Positions 1 through 6,215 of a stretch of 6,975 nt of DNA are shown one piece after another. A program made the translations under genes and the position numbers. The first letter of the stretch is position 1; each line of letters begins with the position of its first letter. The notes beneath the pieces were generated by a model. The model saw nothing but the letters and a program-made list of their open reading frames with translations. It made no database searches and was not told the DNA's origin. The stretch comes from Marinosulfonomonas sp. (lineage in GTDB: Bacteria > Pseudomonadota > Alphaproteobacteria > Rhodobacterales > Rhodobacteraceae): the NCBI GenBank assembly GCA_026989405.1, contig JALSJL010000013.1, positions 1-6,975 of the forward strand. The letters run 5' to 3'.

Positions 1-624
1 GACGAACCGCGTGCCCTCCTTCATCTGCGCATCGAACAGGCCCAGGCCCGGATCCAGCCCGATCAGCGTCTTGCCGTCGCCCTGTTCGACAAACAGAAGC
101 AGCATGATGAACAGCGCCACGACGCCACCGGCATAGCCCATCGCCATGCCCGAGCCCGAGATCTGGCCGACCTCGTGTTCATCCCCCAGGTTGGGCAGCA
201 TCGCGTTGACGAAGATCAACGAATATTCCGCGCCGATCATGCCGATGCCGAAGGCAAGCAGCGATATCCAGATGGTCGAGCCATCCGGCAACATCCACCA
301 CAGCGCCCAGGTGCCGGCGACATAGAGCACCGAAAAGGCGACGATCCACGGAATGCGCTTGCCGGTGTTGTCGGCAAACGCGCCCAGCACCGGCGCGGTG
401 AAGGCGATGAACAGCCCGGTCAGCGTCTGGCCCAGAGACCAGACACTTTGCGCGCGCGCGTCGGCGACGTTCTCGGCAAGCCCGGTTCCCAGGAAATAGT
501 TGGTGGCGACGGATGCAAAATACGGGCCGAAAACGAAGGTCAGGATCAGCGTGTAGAACGGCTGGCTGGCCCAGTCGAAGAAATACCAGCCCCAGATCCG
601 CTTGTGCGGTGATATCGTCGTCAT
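1..624 (-). CDS. MFS transporter, UMF1 family (3' part cut by window edge)
   Basis: Inner-membrane major facilitator protein of the UMF1 (Atg22-like) group; the substrate is unknown for most members. The ATG at 622-624 opens a frame that stays open to base 1, giving 208 residues, roughly the N-terminal half of a protein usually well over 400 residues. The N-terminus has the group's typical pattern of tryptophan and phenylalanine followed by FDWASQPFYTLILTF (about residues 16-30). Hydrophobic segments at about 24-44, 62-84, 93-112, 118-140 and 157-180 look like the first five or so membrane helices. A loop at about 81-93 (GAFADNTGKRIPW) corresponds to the MFS motif between helices 2 and 3. The ribosome site is weak: a GGGG run lies 10 or so bases before the ATG. 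The thioesterase gene ends 70 bases upstream on the same strand, so co-transcription is possible. The family call is firm; the substrate cannot be read from sequence. Confidence 0.9.
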   Translation of the reverse strand, partial: MTTISPHKRIWGWYFFDWASQPFYTLILTFVFGPYFASVATNYFLGTGLAENVADARAQSVWSLGQTLTGLFIAFTAPVLGAFADNTGKRIPWIVAFSVLYVAGTWALWWMLPDGSTIWISLLAFGIGMIGAEYSLIFVNAMLPNLGDEHEVGQISGSGMAMGYAGGVVALFIMLLLFVEQGDGKTLIGLDPGLGLFDAQMKEGTRFV

Positions 625-650
625 GCTCGCAGCCCCGATCAATTTGCCCG

Positions 651-679
651 ATAGAACAGGGAAAGTCGGGGCGGCGCAA
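651..679 (-). promoter_or_regulatory. possible sigma-70-like promoter for the MFS gene
   Basis: On the minus strand, TTGCGC (674-679) and TTCTAT (651-656) are separated by 17 bases and lie 27 bases before the transporter start codon. Each hexamer matches the consensus at only about half its positions, so this is a weak candidate. It would let the transporter be expressed independently of the thioesterase gene upstream. Confidence 0.2.
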
Positions 680-694
680 GGCCCGGCTCGTGTT

Positions 695-1231
695 TCAGTC
701 TCGCGCCGGGGGCCAGGGGCGCATGTTTTCGGCGTCGCTCCAGGCCTGCACCCAGTCGGGCAGGGGCGGGCTTTCAGGGGCGATGCCCATGGCGGTTGCG
801 ACCTCGGCGGGCGGCACGATCCCGTTCTGGCCGGTGACGGCGGTGCGATAAACCGCCTGTGTCGTGCATTGGCCATCCATGGTCCACATCGACTGGTCCA
901 GATACAGGAAGCGCTTGTCCCAGCCGATCATCCGGCTGCGCATTTCGACCTTGTGAAAAACCCGGATGCGGCGACGATACCGCACGGTGACACCGGCGAC
1001 CGTCATCCCCCAGCCGTGCTTGCGCAAGGCGGCGATCAACCCGATGCGCCGCGCCATTGGGATACGGCCGAGATCGAACAGGGTGAGCGTGCGCCCGTTG
1101 TTCAGTTCGAGCCACGGGTCGAGATCCCACGGCCAGCACATGTGCGTCGACACATGCACACCGGTGGGCGGCAACGGTGGGTCGTTGCGGTGGGCAAACA
1201 GCTCTTTGGCCATGCGGATGAAGGGATACAT
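695..1231 (-). CDS. acyl-CoA thioesterase-like hotdog-fold protein
   Basis: 178-residue soluble protein of the 4HBT/THEM6-like thioesterase family, expected to hydrolyse acyl-CoA thioesters; the actual substrate is unknown. The family signature is at residues 36-57: acidic residues D36 and D38, then LELNNGR (41-47) and the helix LTLFDLGRIP. This is the equivalent of the D...NN motif on the central hotdog helix that holds the catalytic carboxylate. A later beta segment (about 80-97, VTVRYRRRIRVFHKVE) and FLYLDQSMW (108-116) fit the remaining strands. The length is typical of single-hotdog thioesterases. The start at 1231 is supported by a good ribosome site, GGAG, 6 bases before the ATG. The gene heads the minus-strand pair with the MFS transporter and is divergent from the yggT-family gene, with a 138-base shared upstream region in which I see only weak promoter-like hexamers. 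Family confidence is good; role unassigned. Confidence 0.85.
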   Translation of the reverse strand: MYPFIRMAKELFAHRNDPPLPPTGVHVSTHMCWPWDLDPWLELNNGRTLTLFDLGRIPMARRIGLIAALRKHGWGMTVAGVTVRYRRRIRVFHKVEMRSRMIGWDKRFLYLDQSMWTMDGQCTTQAVYRTAVTGQNGIVPPAEVATAMGIAPESPPLPDWVQAWSDAENMRPWPPARD

Positions 1232-1369
1232 TCGGCTCTCCGGGTTATGCGCCCGTTAGAAAACGTGCAGGCAGCGCATGCAAGAGCAAACGCCGCGTCA
1301 GGTGCCCCTTGTCTTGGCGAGCCGTCGCCCTTAGGTGTCGTTGCGACCCGAAACGCGGAAACTGGACAC

Positions 1370-1657
1370 ATGACTTCGATTTTTCAGATACTGATGCTCA
1401 TACTGGACATCGTCTGGTTCATCCTGATTGCCCATATCATCATGAGCTGGCTGATCACATTCCAGGTGCTGAACCTGCGACAGCCACTGGTGGCGCAGCT
1501 GTGGTATGGGCTGAACAAGCTGCTTGAGCCGATCTATCGGCCGATCCGACGGCTGCTGCCGGACCTTGGCGGGCTGGATCTCGCTCCGCTGGTCGTGCTG
1601 ATCGGCATCTACGCGCTGCGCATCATCCTGATCAACAACGCGGCCGCTTTCTACTGA
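1370..1657 (+). CDS. yggT: YggT family integral membrane protein
   Basis: 95-residue YggT/YlmG-family protein of the cytoplasmic membrane. One hydrophobic helix lies at about 4-31 and a second at about 71-92. Between them is the family's conserved segment LEPIYRPIRRLLP (52-64), followed by GGLDLAPLVVL (67-77). The family has been linked to membrane organisation, osmotic stress and, in plastids and cyanobacteria-like lineages, cytochrome assembly or nucleoid partitioning; none of these can be assigned here. The frame is open much further upstream, but the family normally begins only a few residues before the first helix and no other ATG or GTG lies just upstream in frame, so the ATG at 1370 is chosen. 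The ribosome site is poor (a GGAAAC / TGGAC stretch). It lies 144 bases before recQ on the same strand and could share a transcript with it. Confidence 0.9.
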   Translation: MTSIFQILMLILDIVWFILIAHIIMSWLITFQVLNLRQPLVAQLWYGLNKLLEPIYRPIRRLLPDLGGLDLAPLVVLIGIYALRIILINNAAAFY

Positions 1658-1663
1658 TCGATA

Positions 1664-1676
1664 CGCGCGCCGCGCG
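1664..1676 (+). terminator. short GC hairpin just after the yggT stop
   Basis: CGCGC (1664-1668) pairs perfectly with GCGCG (1672-1676) across a 3-base loop, starting 7 bases after the YggT stop codon. There is no T-run after it, so it is at best a weak or Rho-assisted terminator or a 3'-end stabiliser. Confidence 0.2.
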
Positions 1677-1680
1677 GGCG

Positions 1681-1716
1681 GATGCCTCCGGCGGGGATAT
1701 TTGTGCAAAGAAGAAG
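1681..1716 (+). repeat. intergenic element resembling a recurrent Rhodobacterales sequence
   Basis: The stretch beginning GATGCCTCCGGCGGGGATAT and ending in an A/G-rich AAAGAAGAAG tail matches what I remember as a commonly repeated intergenic sequence, often just after genes, in Roseobacter and Rhodobacter-type genomes. It occurs only once in this window, so the repeat status rests on recall and not on the sequence given. It lies 24 bases after the yggT stop. Function is unknown; a role at transcript 3' ends is an inference from location. Confidence 0.4.
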
Positions 1717-1733
1717 CCCGCCTGTTTGGGCTT
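1714..1733. terminator. AAGCCC/GGGCTT hairpin between yggT and recQ
   Basis: AAGCCC (1714-1719) pairs perfectly with GGGCTT (1728-1733) across an 8-base loop. On the plus strand no U-tract follows; on the minus strand the stem is followed by the T-rich CTTCTTT. It directly abuts the recurrent-type element at 1681-1716. It may reduce read-through from yggT into recQ, but this is a weak call. Confidence 0.3.
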
Positions 1734-1748
1734 GTTCACCGATTCTTC
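1734..1748 (+). promoter_or_regulatory. candidate LexA (SOS) box upstream of recQ
   Basis: GTTC (1734-1737), 7 bases, then CTTC (1745-1748) differs at one position from the alphaproteobacterial LexA operator, the direct repeat GTTC-N7-GTTC. It lies 54 bases before the recQ start codon, a sensible operator position, and recQ is SOS-regulated in Escherichia coli. A one-mismatch hit to an 8-base pattern is fairly likely by chance in a region this size (roughly one in ten), so the call stays tentative. Confidence 0.3.
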
Positions 1749-1759
1749 ATGTGTGAAGA
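1744..1759. repeat. 6-bp inverted repeat upstream of recQ
   Basis: TCTTCA (1744-1749) and TGAAGA (1754-1759) are perfect inverted copies around the 4-base centre TGTG. It overlaps the second half of the LexA-like site and lies 42 bases before the recQ ATG. It could be a hairpin in the recQ leader or a dyad operator; the sequence alone does not decide. Confidence 0.35.
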
Positions 1760-1801
1760 GTTGGCTGATGAGCAGCAACAACAAATCGACCTGAACAAGC
1801 C

Positions 1802-3844
1802 ATGCCCCCGGCATCCGAGCTTCTTTCCTCTGTCTTCGGGTTTTCCGAGTTCCGGCCCGGTCAGGCCGAGATTGTCGAGGCCATAGCCGCCGGCGAGAAC
1901 GCGCTGGCGATCATGCCCACCGGTGGCGGCAAGTCGCTGTGCTTTCAGTTGCCGGCACTGATGCGCGACGGGGTGACGGTTGTCATTTCGCCGCTGATTG
2001 CGTTGATGCGTGATCAGGTGCGCGCGTTGAAAGAGGCCGGGGTGGACGCCGGGGCGCTGACCTCGGGCAATACCGATGAGGAGACCGCCGAGGTCTATGC
2101 CGCGCTGAACGACGGGCGGCTGAAGCTGCTTTACATGGCGCCCGAACGGCTGGCGTCGGGGGGCACGCTCAACCTGTTGCGCCGGATCGGGACGTCGCTG
2201 ATCGCGGTGGACGAAGCGCATTGCGTGTCGCAATGGGGCCATGACTTTCGCCCGGACTACCTGCGTATAGGCGAGCTGCGCCGCGCGCTGGCGGTGCCGC
2301 TGGCTGCGTTTACCGCCACCGCCGATGAGGAAACGCGCGATGAGATCATCGCGAGGCTGTTTGATGGCGCGCCGCCGCGCGTGTTCCTGCACGGGTTTGA
2401 CCGCCCGAACATTCGCCTGGCCTTTGAGGCAAAGAACTCCCCGCGCAAGCAGATCCTGGCATTTGCCGACGCGCGGCGCGGCCAGAGCGCCATTGTCTAT
2501 TGCGGCACGCGGGCCAAGACCGAAACCCTGGCGCGCGCCTTGCGTGAAGACGGGCATTCGGCCTGCCATTACCACGGCGGGATGGAGGCGGCCGACCGGC
2601 GCGAGGTCGAGCGGCGCTTTCAGCGTGAGGACGGGTTGATCGTGGTGGCCACGGTGGCCTTTGGCATGGGTGTCGACAAGCCCGATATCCGCTGGGTGGC
2701 CCATGCGGACCTGCCGAAATCGATCGAAGCCTATTACCAGGAAATCGGGCGCGCCGGGCGCGATGGCGCGCCGGCGGATACGCTGACGCTTTTTGGCGCC
2801 GATGACATCCGTTTTCGCCGGACCCAGATTGACGAAAGCCCCGCGCCCGCCGAGCACCGGTCGGCCGAACACGGGCGGCTGAACGCGTTGCTGGGCCTGG
2901 CCGAAGCGCAGAAATGCCGTCGGCAGGTGCTGCTGGAATATTTCGGGGAAACAGCGCAGCCCTGCGGCAACTGCGACCTCTGCGCCGACGCACCCGAACT
3001 GTTCGACGCAACAACCGCAGTGCGCAAGGCGCTGTCGGCGATACTGCGCACCGGCGAGTATTTCGGCGCGGGCCACCTGATCGATATCCTGACCGGCAAT
3101 GAAACCGACAAGGTGCGCCAGCGCGGCCATGACAGCTTGCCGACTTTTGGCGTGGGGCGCGAGTATGACCGGCGTCAGTGGCAGGCGATCTTCCGGCAGA
3201 TGATGGGGCTTGACCTTGTGCGCCCTGATGCCGAACGCCATGGCGCGCTGCGCATGACGCAGGCCGCGCGCCCGATCCTGCGCGATGAGGCGGCGCTGAC
3301 CCTGCGCATGGACAGCATCAGACATGCGCCGGCGCGACAGGCCGCACGGGCGCTTGTGTCCGAGGAAGACGCGCCGCTGTTGTCGGCGCTCAAGGCAAAA
3401 CGGCGCGAACTGGCCGAGGCGGCGCGGGTGCCGGCCTATATCGTGTTCAACGACAGAACCCTGATCGAGATGGCCGAAAAACGGCCCGCCACGCTGGATG
3501 ACATGGCGCGTATCAGCGGTGTCGGCGCCACCAAGCTGGAGCGGTATGGCGATGCCTTCCTGCAGGTTGTGACCGGCGAAGATGCATGCGCCGTGCACCC
3601 GTCGCGGCGCAAGCTGGCCGGGCGCGATGCGGCCCGGGTCTACGACCGGCTGCTTGAGGCGCAGACGCAACTGGCAAACGGGGCCACGGGCACTGAAAAG
3701 CCGGTTTCGTGTTCGTCATCTCTGTTGGCCAAGGTCGCGGCGCTGCCACCGACAGACCCGGCCCGGCTGAACCGGTTGCTTGGCGAACGGCGCGCCGAAC
3801 GGTTTGGGCAGGCATTCTGGGAAATCCTGACGCAAGACCGCTGA
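1802..3844 (+). CDS. recQ: ATP-dependent DNA helicase RecQ
   Basis: 680-residue 3'-5' superfamily 2 DNA helicase acting in recombination and fork repair. In order: Walker A PTGGGKS (39-45), DEAH box (137-140) running into the aromatic-rich loop HCVSQWGHDFRPDY (140-153), TATA motif (171-174), motif VI with QEIGRAGRDG (about 313-322), and a zinc site with Cys372, Cys388, Cys391 and Cys394. A winged-helix RQC domain follows at about 405-500, then an HRDC domain centred on VPAYIVFNDRTL (from 543) to about 590. The final 90 residues are an extension beyond single-HRDC RecQ; residues 634-676 resemble a worn second HRDC half. The ATG at 1802 is the first possible start in frame (an in-frame TGA lies at 1769-1771) and leaves the usual short lead before FRPGQ (17-21), although no Shine-Dalgarno sequence precedes it. 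It converges with the kinase gene, 8 bases apart. Confidence 0.98.
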   Translation: MPPASELLSSVFGFSEFRPGQAEIVEAIAAGENALAIMPTGGGKSLCFQLPALMRDGVTVVISPLIALMRDQVRALKEAGVDAGALTSGNTDEETAEVYAALNDGRLKLLYMAPERLASGGTLNLLRRIGTSLIAVDEAHCVSQWGHDFRPDYLRIGELRRALAVPLAAFTATADEETRDEIIARLFDGAPPRVFLHGFDRPNIRLAFEAKNSPRKQILAFADARRGQSAIVYCGTRAKTETLARALREDGHSACHYHGGMEAADRREVERRFQREDGLIVVATVAFGMGVDKPDIRWVAHADLPKSIEAYYQEIGRAGRDGAPADTLTLFGADDIRFRRTQIDESPAPAEHRSAEHGRLNALLGLAEAQKCRRQVLLEYFGETAQPCGNCDLCADAPELFDATTAVRKALSAILRTGEYFGAGHLIDILTGNETDKVRQRGHDSLPTFGVGREYDRRQWQAIFRQMMGLDLVRPDAERHGALRMTQAARPILRDEAALTLRMDSIRHAPARQAARALVSEEDAPLLSALKAKRRELAEAARVPAYIVFNDRTLIEMAEKRPATLDDMARISGVGATKLERYGDAFLQVVTGEDACAVHPSRRKLAGRDAARVYDRLLEAQTQLANGATGTEKPVSCSSSLLAKVAALPPTDPARLNRLLGERRAERFGQAFWEILTQDR

Positions 3845-3845
3845 G

Positions 3846-3864
3846 GCCGCGTTCATTCCGCGGC
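3846..3864. terminator. GC hairpin across the recQ/kinase convergent junction
   Basis: GCCGCG (3846-3851) pairs perfectly with CGCGGC (3859-3864) around a 7-base loop that contains the kinase stop codon; a further G-T wobble extends the stem. It starts 2 bases after the recQ stop, so it could end or stabilise both converging transcripts. Neither strand has a U-tract after it, so it is not a canonical intrinsic terminator. Confidence 0.35.
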
Positions 3865-6108
3865 TGCCATGCTTTCCGGTTCGAACACCGGTTCGGCCTC
3901 ATCGGGCGCGGCATTCCTGATCTGCTCGAAAATCGCGGGTTTCTTCAGCGGTTTCGTCAGGTAATGATCCAGCCCGGCGGCCAGAAATTCCTCATCGTCG
4001 CCGCTCAGGGCATGGGCTGTCAGCGCCACGATCGGTGTGCGCGGCAGGCCGCTCTCGGCTTCTGCCTCGCGGATCTTTCCGGTTGCCTCCTTGCCGTCCA
4101 TTTCCGGCATCGAGATGTCCATGAACACCAGGTCGGGGCGCATCGCCTGCCATTTCTCAACCGCCTCTCGCCCGTTCTCGGCAAATTCGAGTTCTATGTT
4201 CAGCGATTTGACCAGCTTGGAAAACACGAGCCGATTGGTCTTGTTGTCTTCGGCAGCAAGGATGCGCATCTTGCGGCAGGGTGGCGCTGGCTGCGCGCCC
4301 GGGGCCGCCGGAATTGCGGGTGCGGGGATATCAGCGCCCGGCGCGCTGTCGGCATCAGGCTTCCGGGTCGGCTCGGCCAGCCCCGACAACGCATCGATCA
4401 GCCGTCGCCGGGTGACCGGCTTGTTCAGCGCGATGACATTTTCGCCTTCGCTCACATTGCCCTGATCCTGAAGGTTCTGCATGATCACGACCGGCACCGT
4501 GCGGCCGGCATCGCGCAGCGCCTGGCAAACCCGCGCCCCGGTTGCATCGCTGCGCTCGTTGTCGACGATGACCACGTCGTCGGGTCGCAGATCGGCGTTG
4601 GCAGCGAACTCGGTTTCGGTGAATTCGAGCACCTCGGCACCCAATGTGCGCAGCTGCGATCCAAGGATTTCCGTGCCAATCCCCGGCTGGCACACCATGT
4701 GAATGCGGCCGAGCCAGTCCGGCAGGCTGCCCAGCTCGAACCGGGTGCCCTGCGCGGCCGCCATCGGCACATGAAACCCGAAAGCCGAGCCTTTGCCAAG
4801 CTCACTGTCGACCCAGATTTCACCGCCCATGAGCGTGACCAACTGGCGCGAGATTGCCAACCCCAGCCCGGTGCCCTCGAACTTGCGGTTCTTTTCGTCT
4901 TCGACCTGGTTGAACTCTCCGAAAATATGCTCGCGCATTTCTTCCGGGATGCCGGGGCCGGTGTCTTCGACCGAGACATGAATTCTGAAACGGTCGCTGT
5001 CGCCATCGGGCAGCCCGACGACGCGCACCAGCACATGCCCGGTTTCGGTGAACTTCACGGCGTTGCCCACAAGGTTGGTCAGCACCTGTCGCATCCGGCC
5101 CGGATCGCTGATGAACATGGTCGGCAGGAACATGTCGTAGTCGATCACAAGGCTCACGTCCTTGCTGGCCACCGCCGGGTGGAACAGCATCAGCACATCG
5201 CTGACCATGCGTTCAAGGTCGAATTCTTCTTCGTGCAGCACCAGTTTGGCGGCTTCCATCTTGGAGAAATCGAGCACATCGTTGATCAGGTTCAACAGCG
5301 ACTCACCCGAGTTTCGGATCGTCTCGACAAACAGTTTCTGCTCTTCATCCAGTTCGGTTTCGATCAGCAGATCGGCCATGCCGACGACGCCATTCATCGG
5401 TGTGCGCAGCTCATGACTCATCTTGGCGAGAAAGGCCGACTTTGCGCGGTTGGCCGATTCGGCCCGCATCAGAGCCTCTTTCAGCTCGGTTTCGCGCCGG
5501 ATGGTATCGGTAATGTCGAGCGCCAGCGAAACCGTGTCGCCGTTTTCCGACCGCCGGTCGACAAGTTTCACGAACTGCTCGTTCCAGAACTTGATGACCA
5601 GCGGTTTCTTCTCGGGGTCGGCCCAGCGCGCGGCCATCATCGCGCACCATTCGTCGTCGCCCAGCCCGTCGGTGTCGACGATGCCTTCTTCGACCAGGAT
5701 GCGCAGGATCTCACCATAGGTGACGCCCGGCGCCACGCATTCGATCCCGTCGAAGATCGACAGATAGGCCGGGTTGGCGACGACCATGCGGTCGCTCGCG
5801 TCAAATACCGCAAAGCCGTCGATGATGGTCTCGACCGAGTGCCACAACCGGCGCTGGGCGATATCGACCTCGTGATGCGCGGTTTCCAGGTCCTGGAGAA
5901 CCTGTTGCTTTTCATCGCGCAGCTCTTCGGCAACGTGGCGCACCGTTTCGACCTCTTCGCGCTGCTCGACGATTTCATCGGACAGCTTCAGCGCGTGGCG
6001 CGAAAGCTGCTCATTGGCGGCAAAAAGTTCCTTTTGCTTCAACTCAAGCAAACGCTCCGCGGCAAGGCGCGCGCGGCGTTCCTGGGCAAGCGCATCGGCA
6101 AGGCTCAT
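3853..6108 (-). CDS. soluble hybrid sensor histidine kinase (coiled coil-PAS-HisKA-HATPase-REC-REC)
   Basis: 751-residue cytoplasmic hybrid kinase; no membrane helix or signal peptide. Residues 1-88 are a charged heptad-like coiled coil. A PAS_7-type domain spans about 89-204, opening with SVETIIDGFAVFDASDR. The dimerisation helix carries the phospho-histidine H232 in SHELRTPMNG. The ATPase domain shows the N box around N349, D382-T-G-P-G386, an F box at 396-399 and the glycine lid G412-T-G-L-G416. Residues about 466-577 form a degenerate receiver: an Asp is present at the strand-3 position (D516) and a KP at 563-564, but the acidic pair of strand 1 is missing. An Ala/Pro-rich linker (580-611) leads to a complete receiver (614-735) with E620/D621, phospho-acceptor D664, T697 and K719. 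No Hpt domain and no output domain, so phosphate must go to a separate partner. Ribosome site GGAGA lies 6 bases before the ATG. It lies 107 bases downstream of the thiolase gene on the same strand. Confidence 0.95.
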   Translation of the reverse strand: MSLADALAQERRARLAAERLLELKQKELFAANEQLSRHALKLSDEIVEQREEVETVRHVAEELRDEKQQVLQDLETAHHEVDIAQRRLWHSVETIIDGFAVFDASDRMVVANPAYLSIFDGIECVAPGVTYGEILRILVEEGIVDTDGLGDDEWCAMMAARWADPEKKPLVIKFWNEQFVKLVDRRSENGDTVSLALDITDTIRRETELKEALMRAESANRAKSAFLAKMSHELRTPMNGVVGMADLLIETELDEEQKLFVETIRNSGESLLNLINDVLDFSKMEAAKLVLHEEEFDLERMVSDVLMLFHPAVASKDVSLVIDYDMFLPTMFISDPGRMRQVLTNLVGNAVKFTETGHVLVRVVGLPDGDSDRFRIHVSVEDTGPGIPEEMREHIFGEFNQVEDEKNRKFEGTGLGLAISRQLVTLMGGEIWVDSELGKGSAFGFHVPMAAAQGTRFELGSLPDWLGRIHMVCQPGIGTEILGSQLRTLGAEVLEFTETEFAANADLRPDDVVIVDNERSDATGARVCQALRDAGRTVPVVIMQNLQDQGNVSEGENVIALNKPVTRRRLIDALSGLAEPTRKPDADSAPGADIPAPAIPAAPGAQPAPPCRKMRILAAEDNKTNRLVFSKLVKSLNIELEFAENGREAVEKWQAMRPDLVFMDISMPEMDGKEATGKIREAEAESGLPRTPIVALTAHALSGDDEEFLAAGLDHYLTKPLKKPAIFEQIRNAAPDEAEPVFEPESMAAAE

Positions 6109-6124
6109 CGGTCGTCTCCGGTCA

Positions 6125-6143
6125 ACTGGCCGTTCTGGCCGGT
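6125..6143 (-). other. leader hairpin upstream of the kinase ribosome site
   Basis: ACTGGCC (6125-6131) and GGCCGGT (6137-6143) form a 7-position stem around a 5-base loop, with one wobble when read on the plus strand and one C-A mismatch in the minus-strand transcript. It ends 5 bases before the kinase ribosome site. It could be the 3' hairpin of the thiolase transcript or a structure in the kinase leader; there is no T-run to mark a terminator. Confidence 0.25.
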
Positions 6144-6173
6144 CTCATGGCGACATTTTTAGGCAGTTTCAGG

Positions 6174-6188
6174 TGAACAGCCTCTTAA
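6174..6188. promoter_or_regulatory. CtrA-like half-sites between thiolase and kinase
   Basis: On the minus strand TTAA, 7 bases, TTCA (then C) matches the alphaproteobacterial CtrA operator TTAA-N7-TTAA(C) at all but one core position; on the plus strand the second half reads as a perfect TTAACC. It lies about 65-80 bases upstream of the kinase start. A match of this quality to so short a pattern is weak evidence. Confidence 0.18.
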
Positions 6189-6215
6189 CCGAACCCGGAC
6201 AATTCGAAATCGGCG

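Noticed and set aside
179..679. A minus-strand open frame overlapping the transporter start
   Set aside because: It is out of frame with the UMF1 transporter, whose hydrophobic helices and family signature read cleanly from the ATG at 624; the alternative product is Arg/His-rich with no motif.
602..1369. A plus-strand upstream extension of the YggT frame (351 codons in total)
   Set aside because: Most of it is antisense to the thioesterase gene; YggT proteins are about 95 residues and begin right before the first membrane helix, as at 1370.
1701..1886. A possible 61-codon leader peptide frame overlapping the recQ start
   Set aside because: It starts at a TTG, has no ribosome site, and the latter part is just the recQ sequence in another frame.
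1736..3670. A 644-codon minus-strand open frame opposite recQ
   Set aside because: It is the mirror of the recQ coding frame, with Arg/His/Gln-rich unstructured translation and no family resemblance; RecQ motifs on the plus strand are unambiguous.
3709..6162. An 817-codon plus-strand open frame opposite the kinase gene
   Set aside because: It is antisense to a clear histidine kinase and its translation shows no recognisable motif. Long antisense frames are expected from GC-rich codon usage in this codon register.
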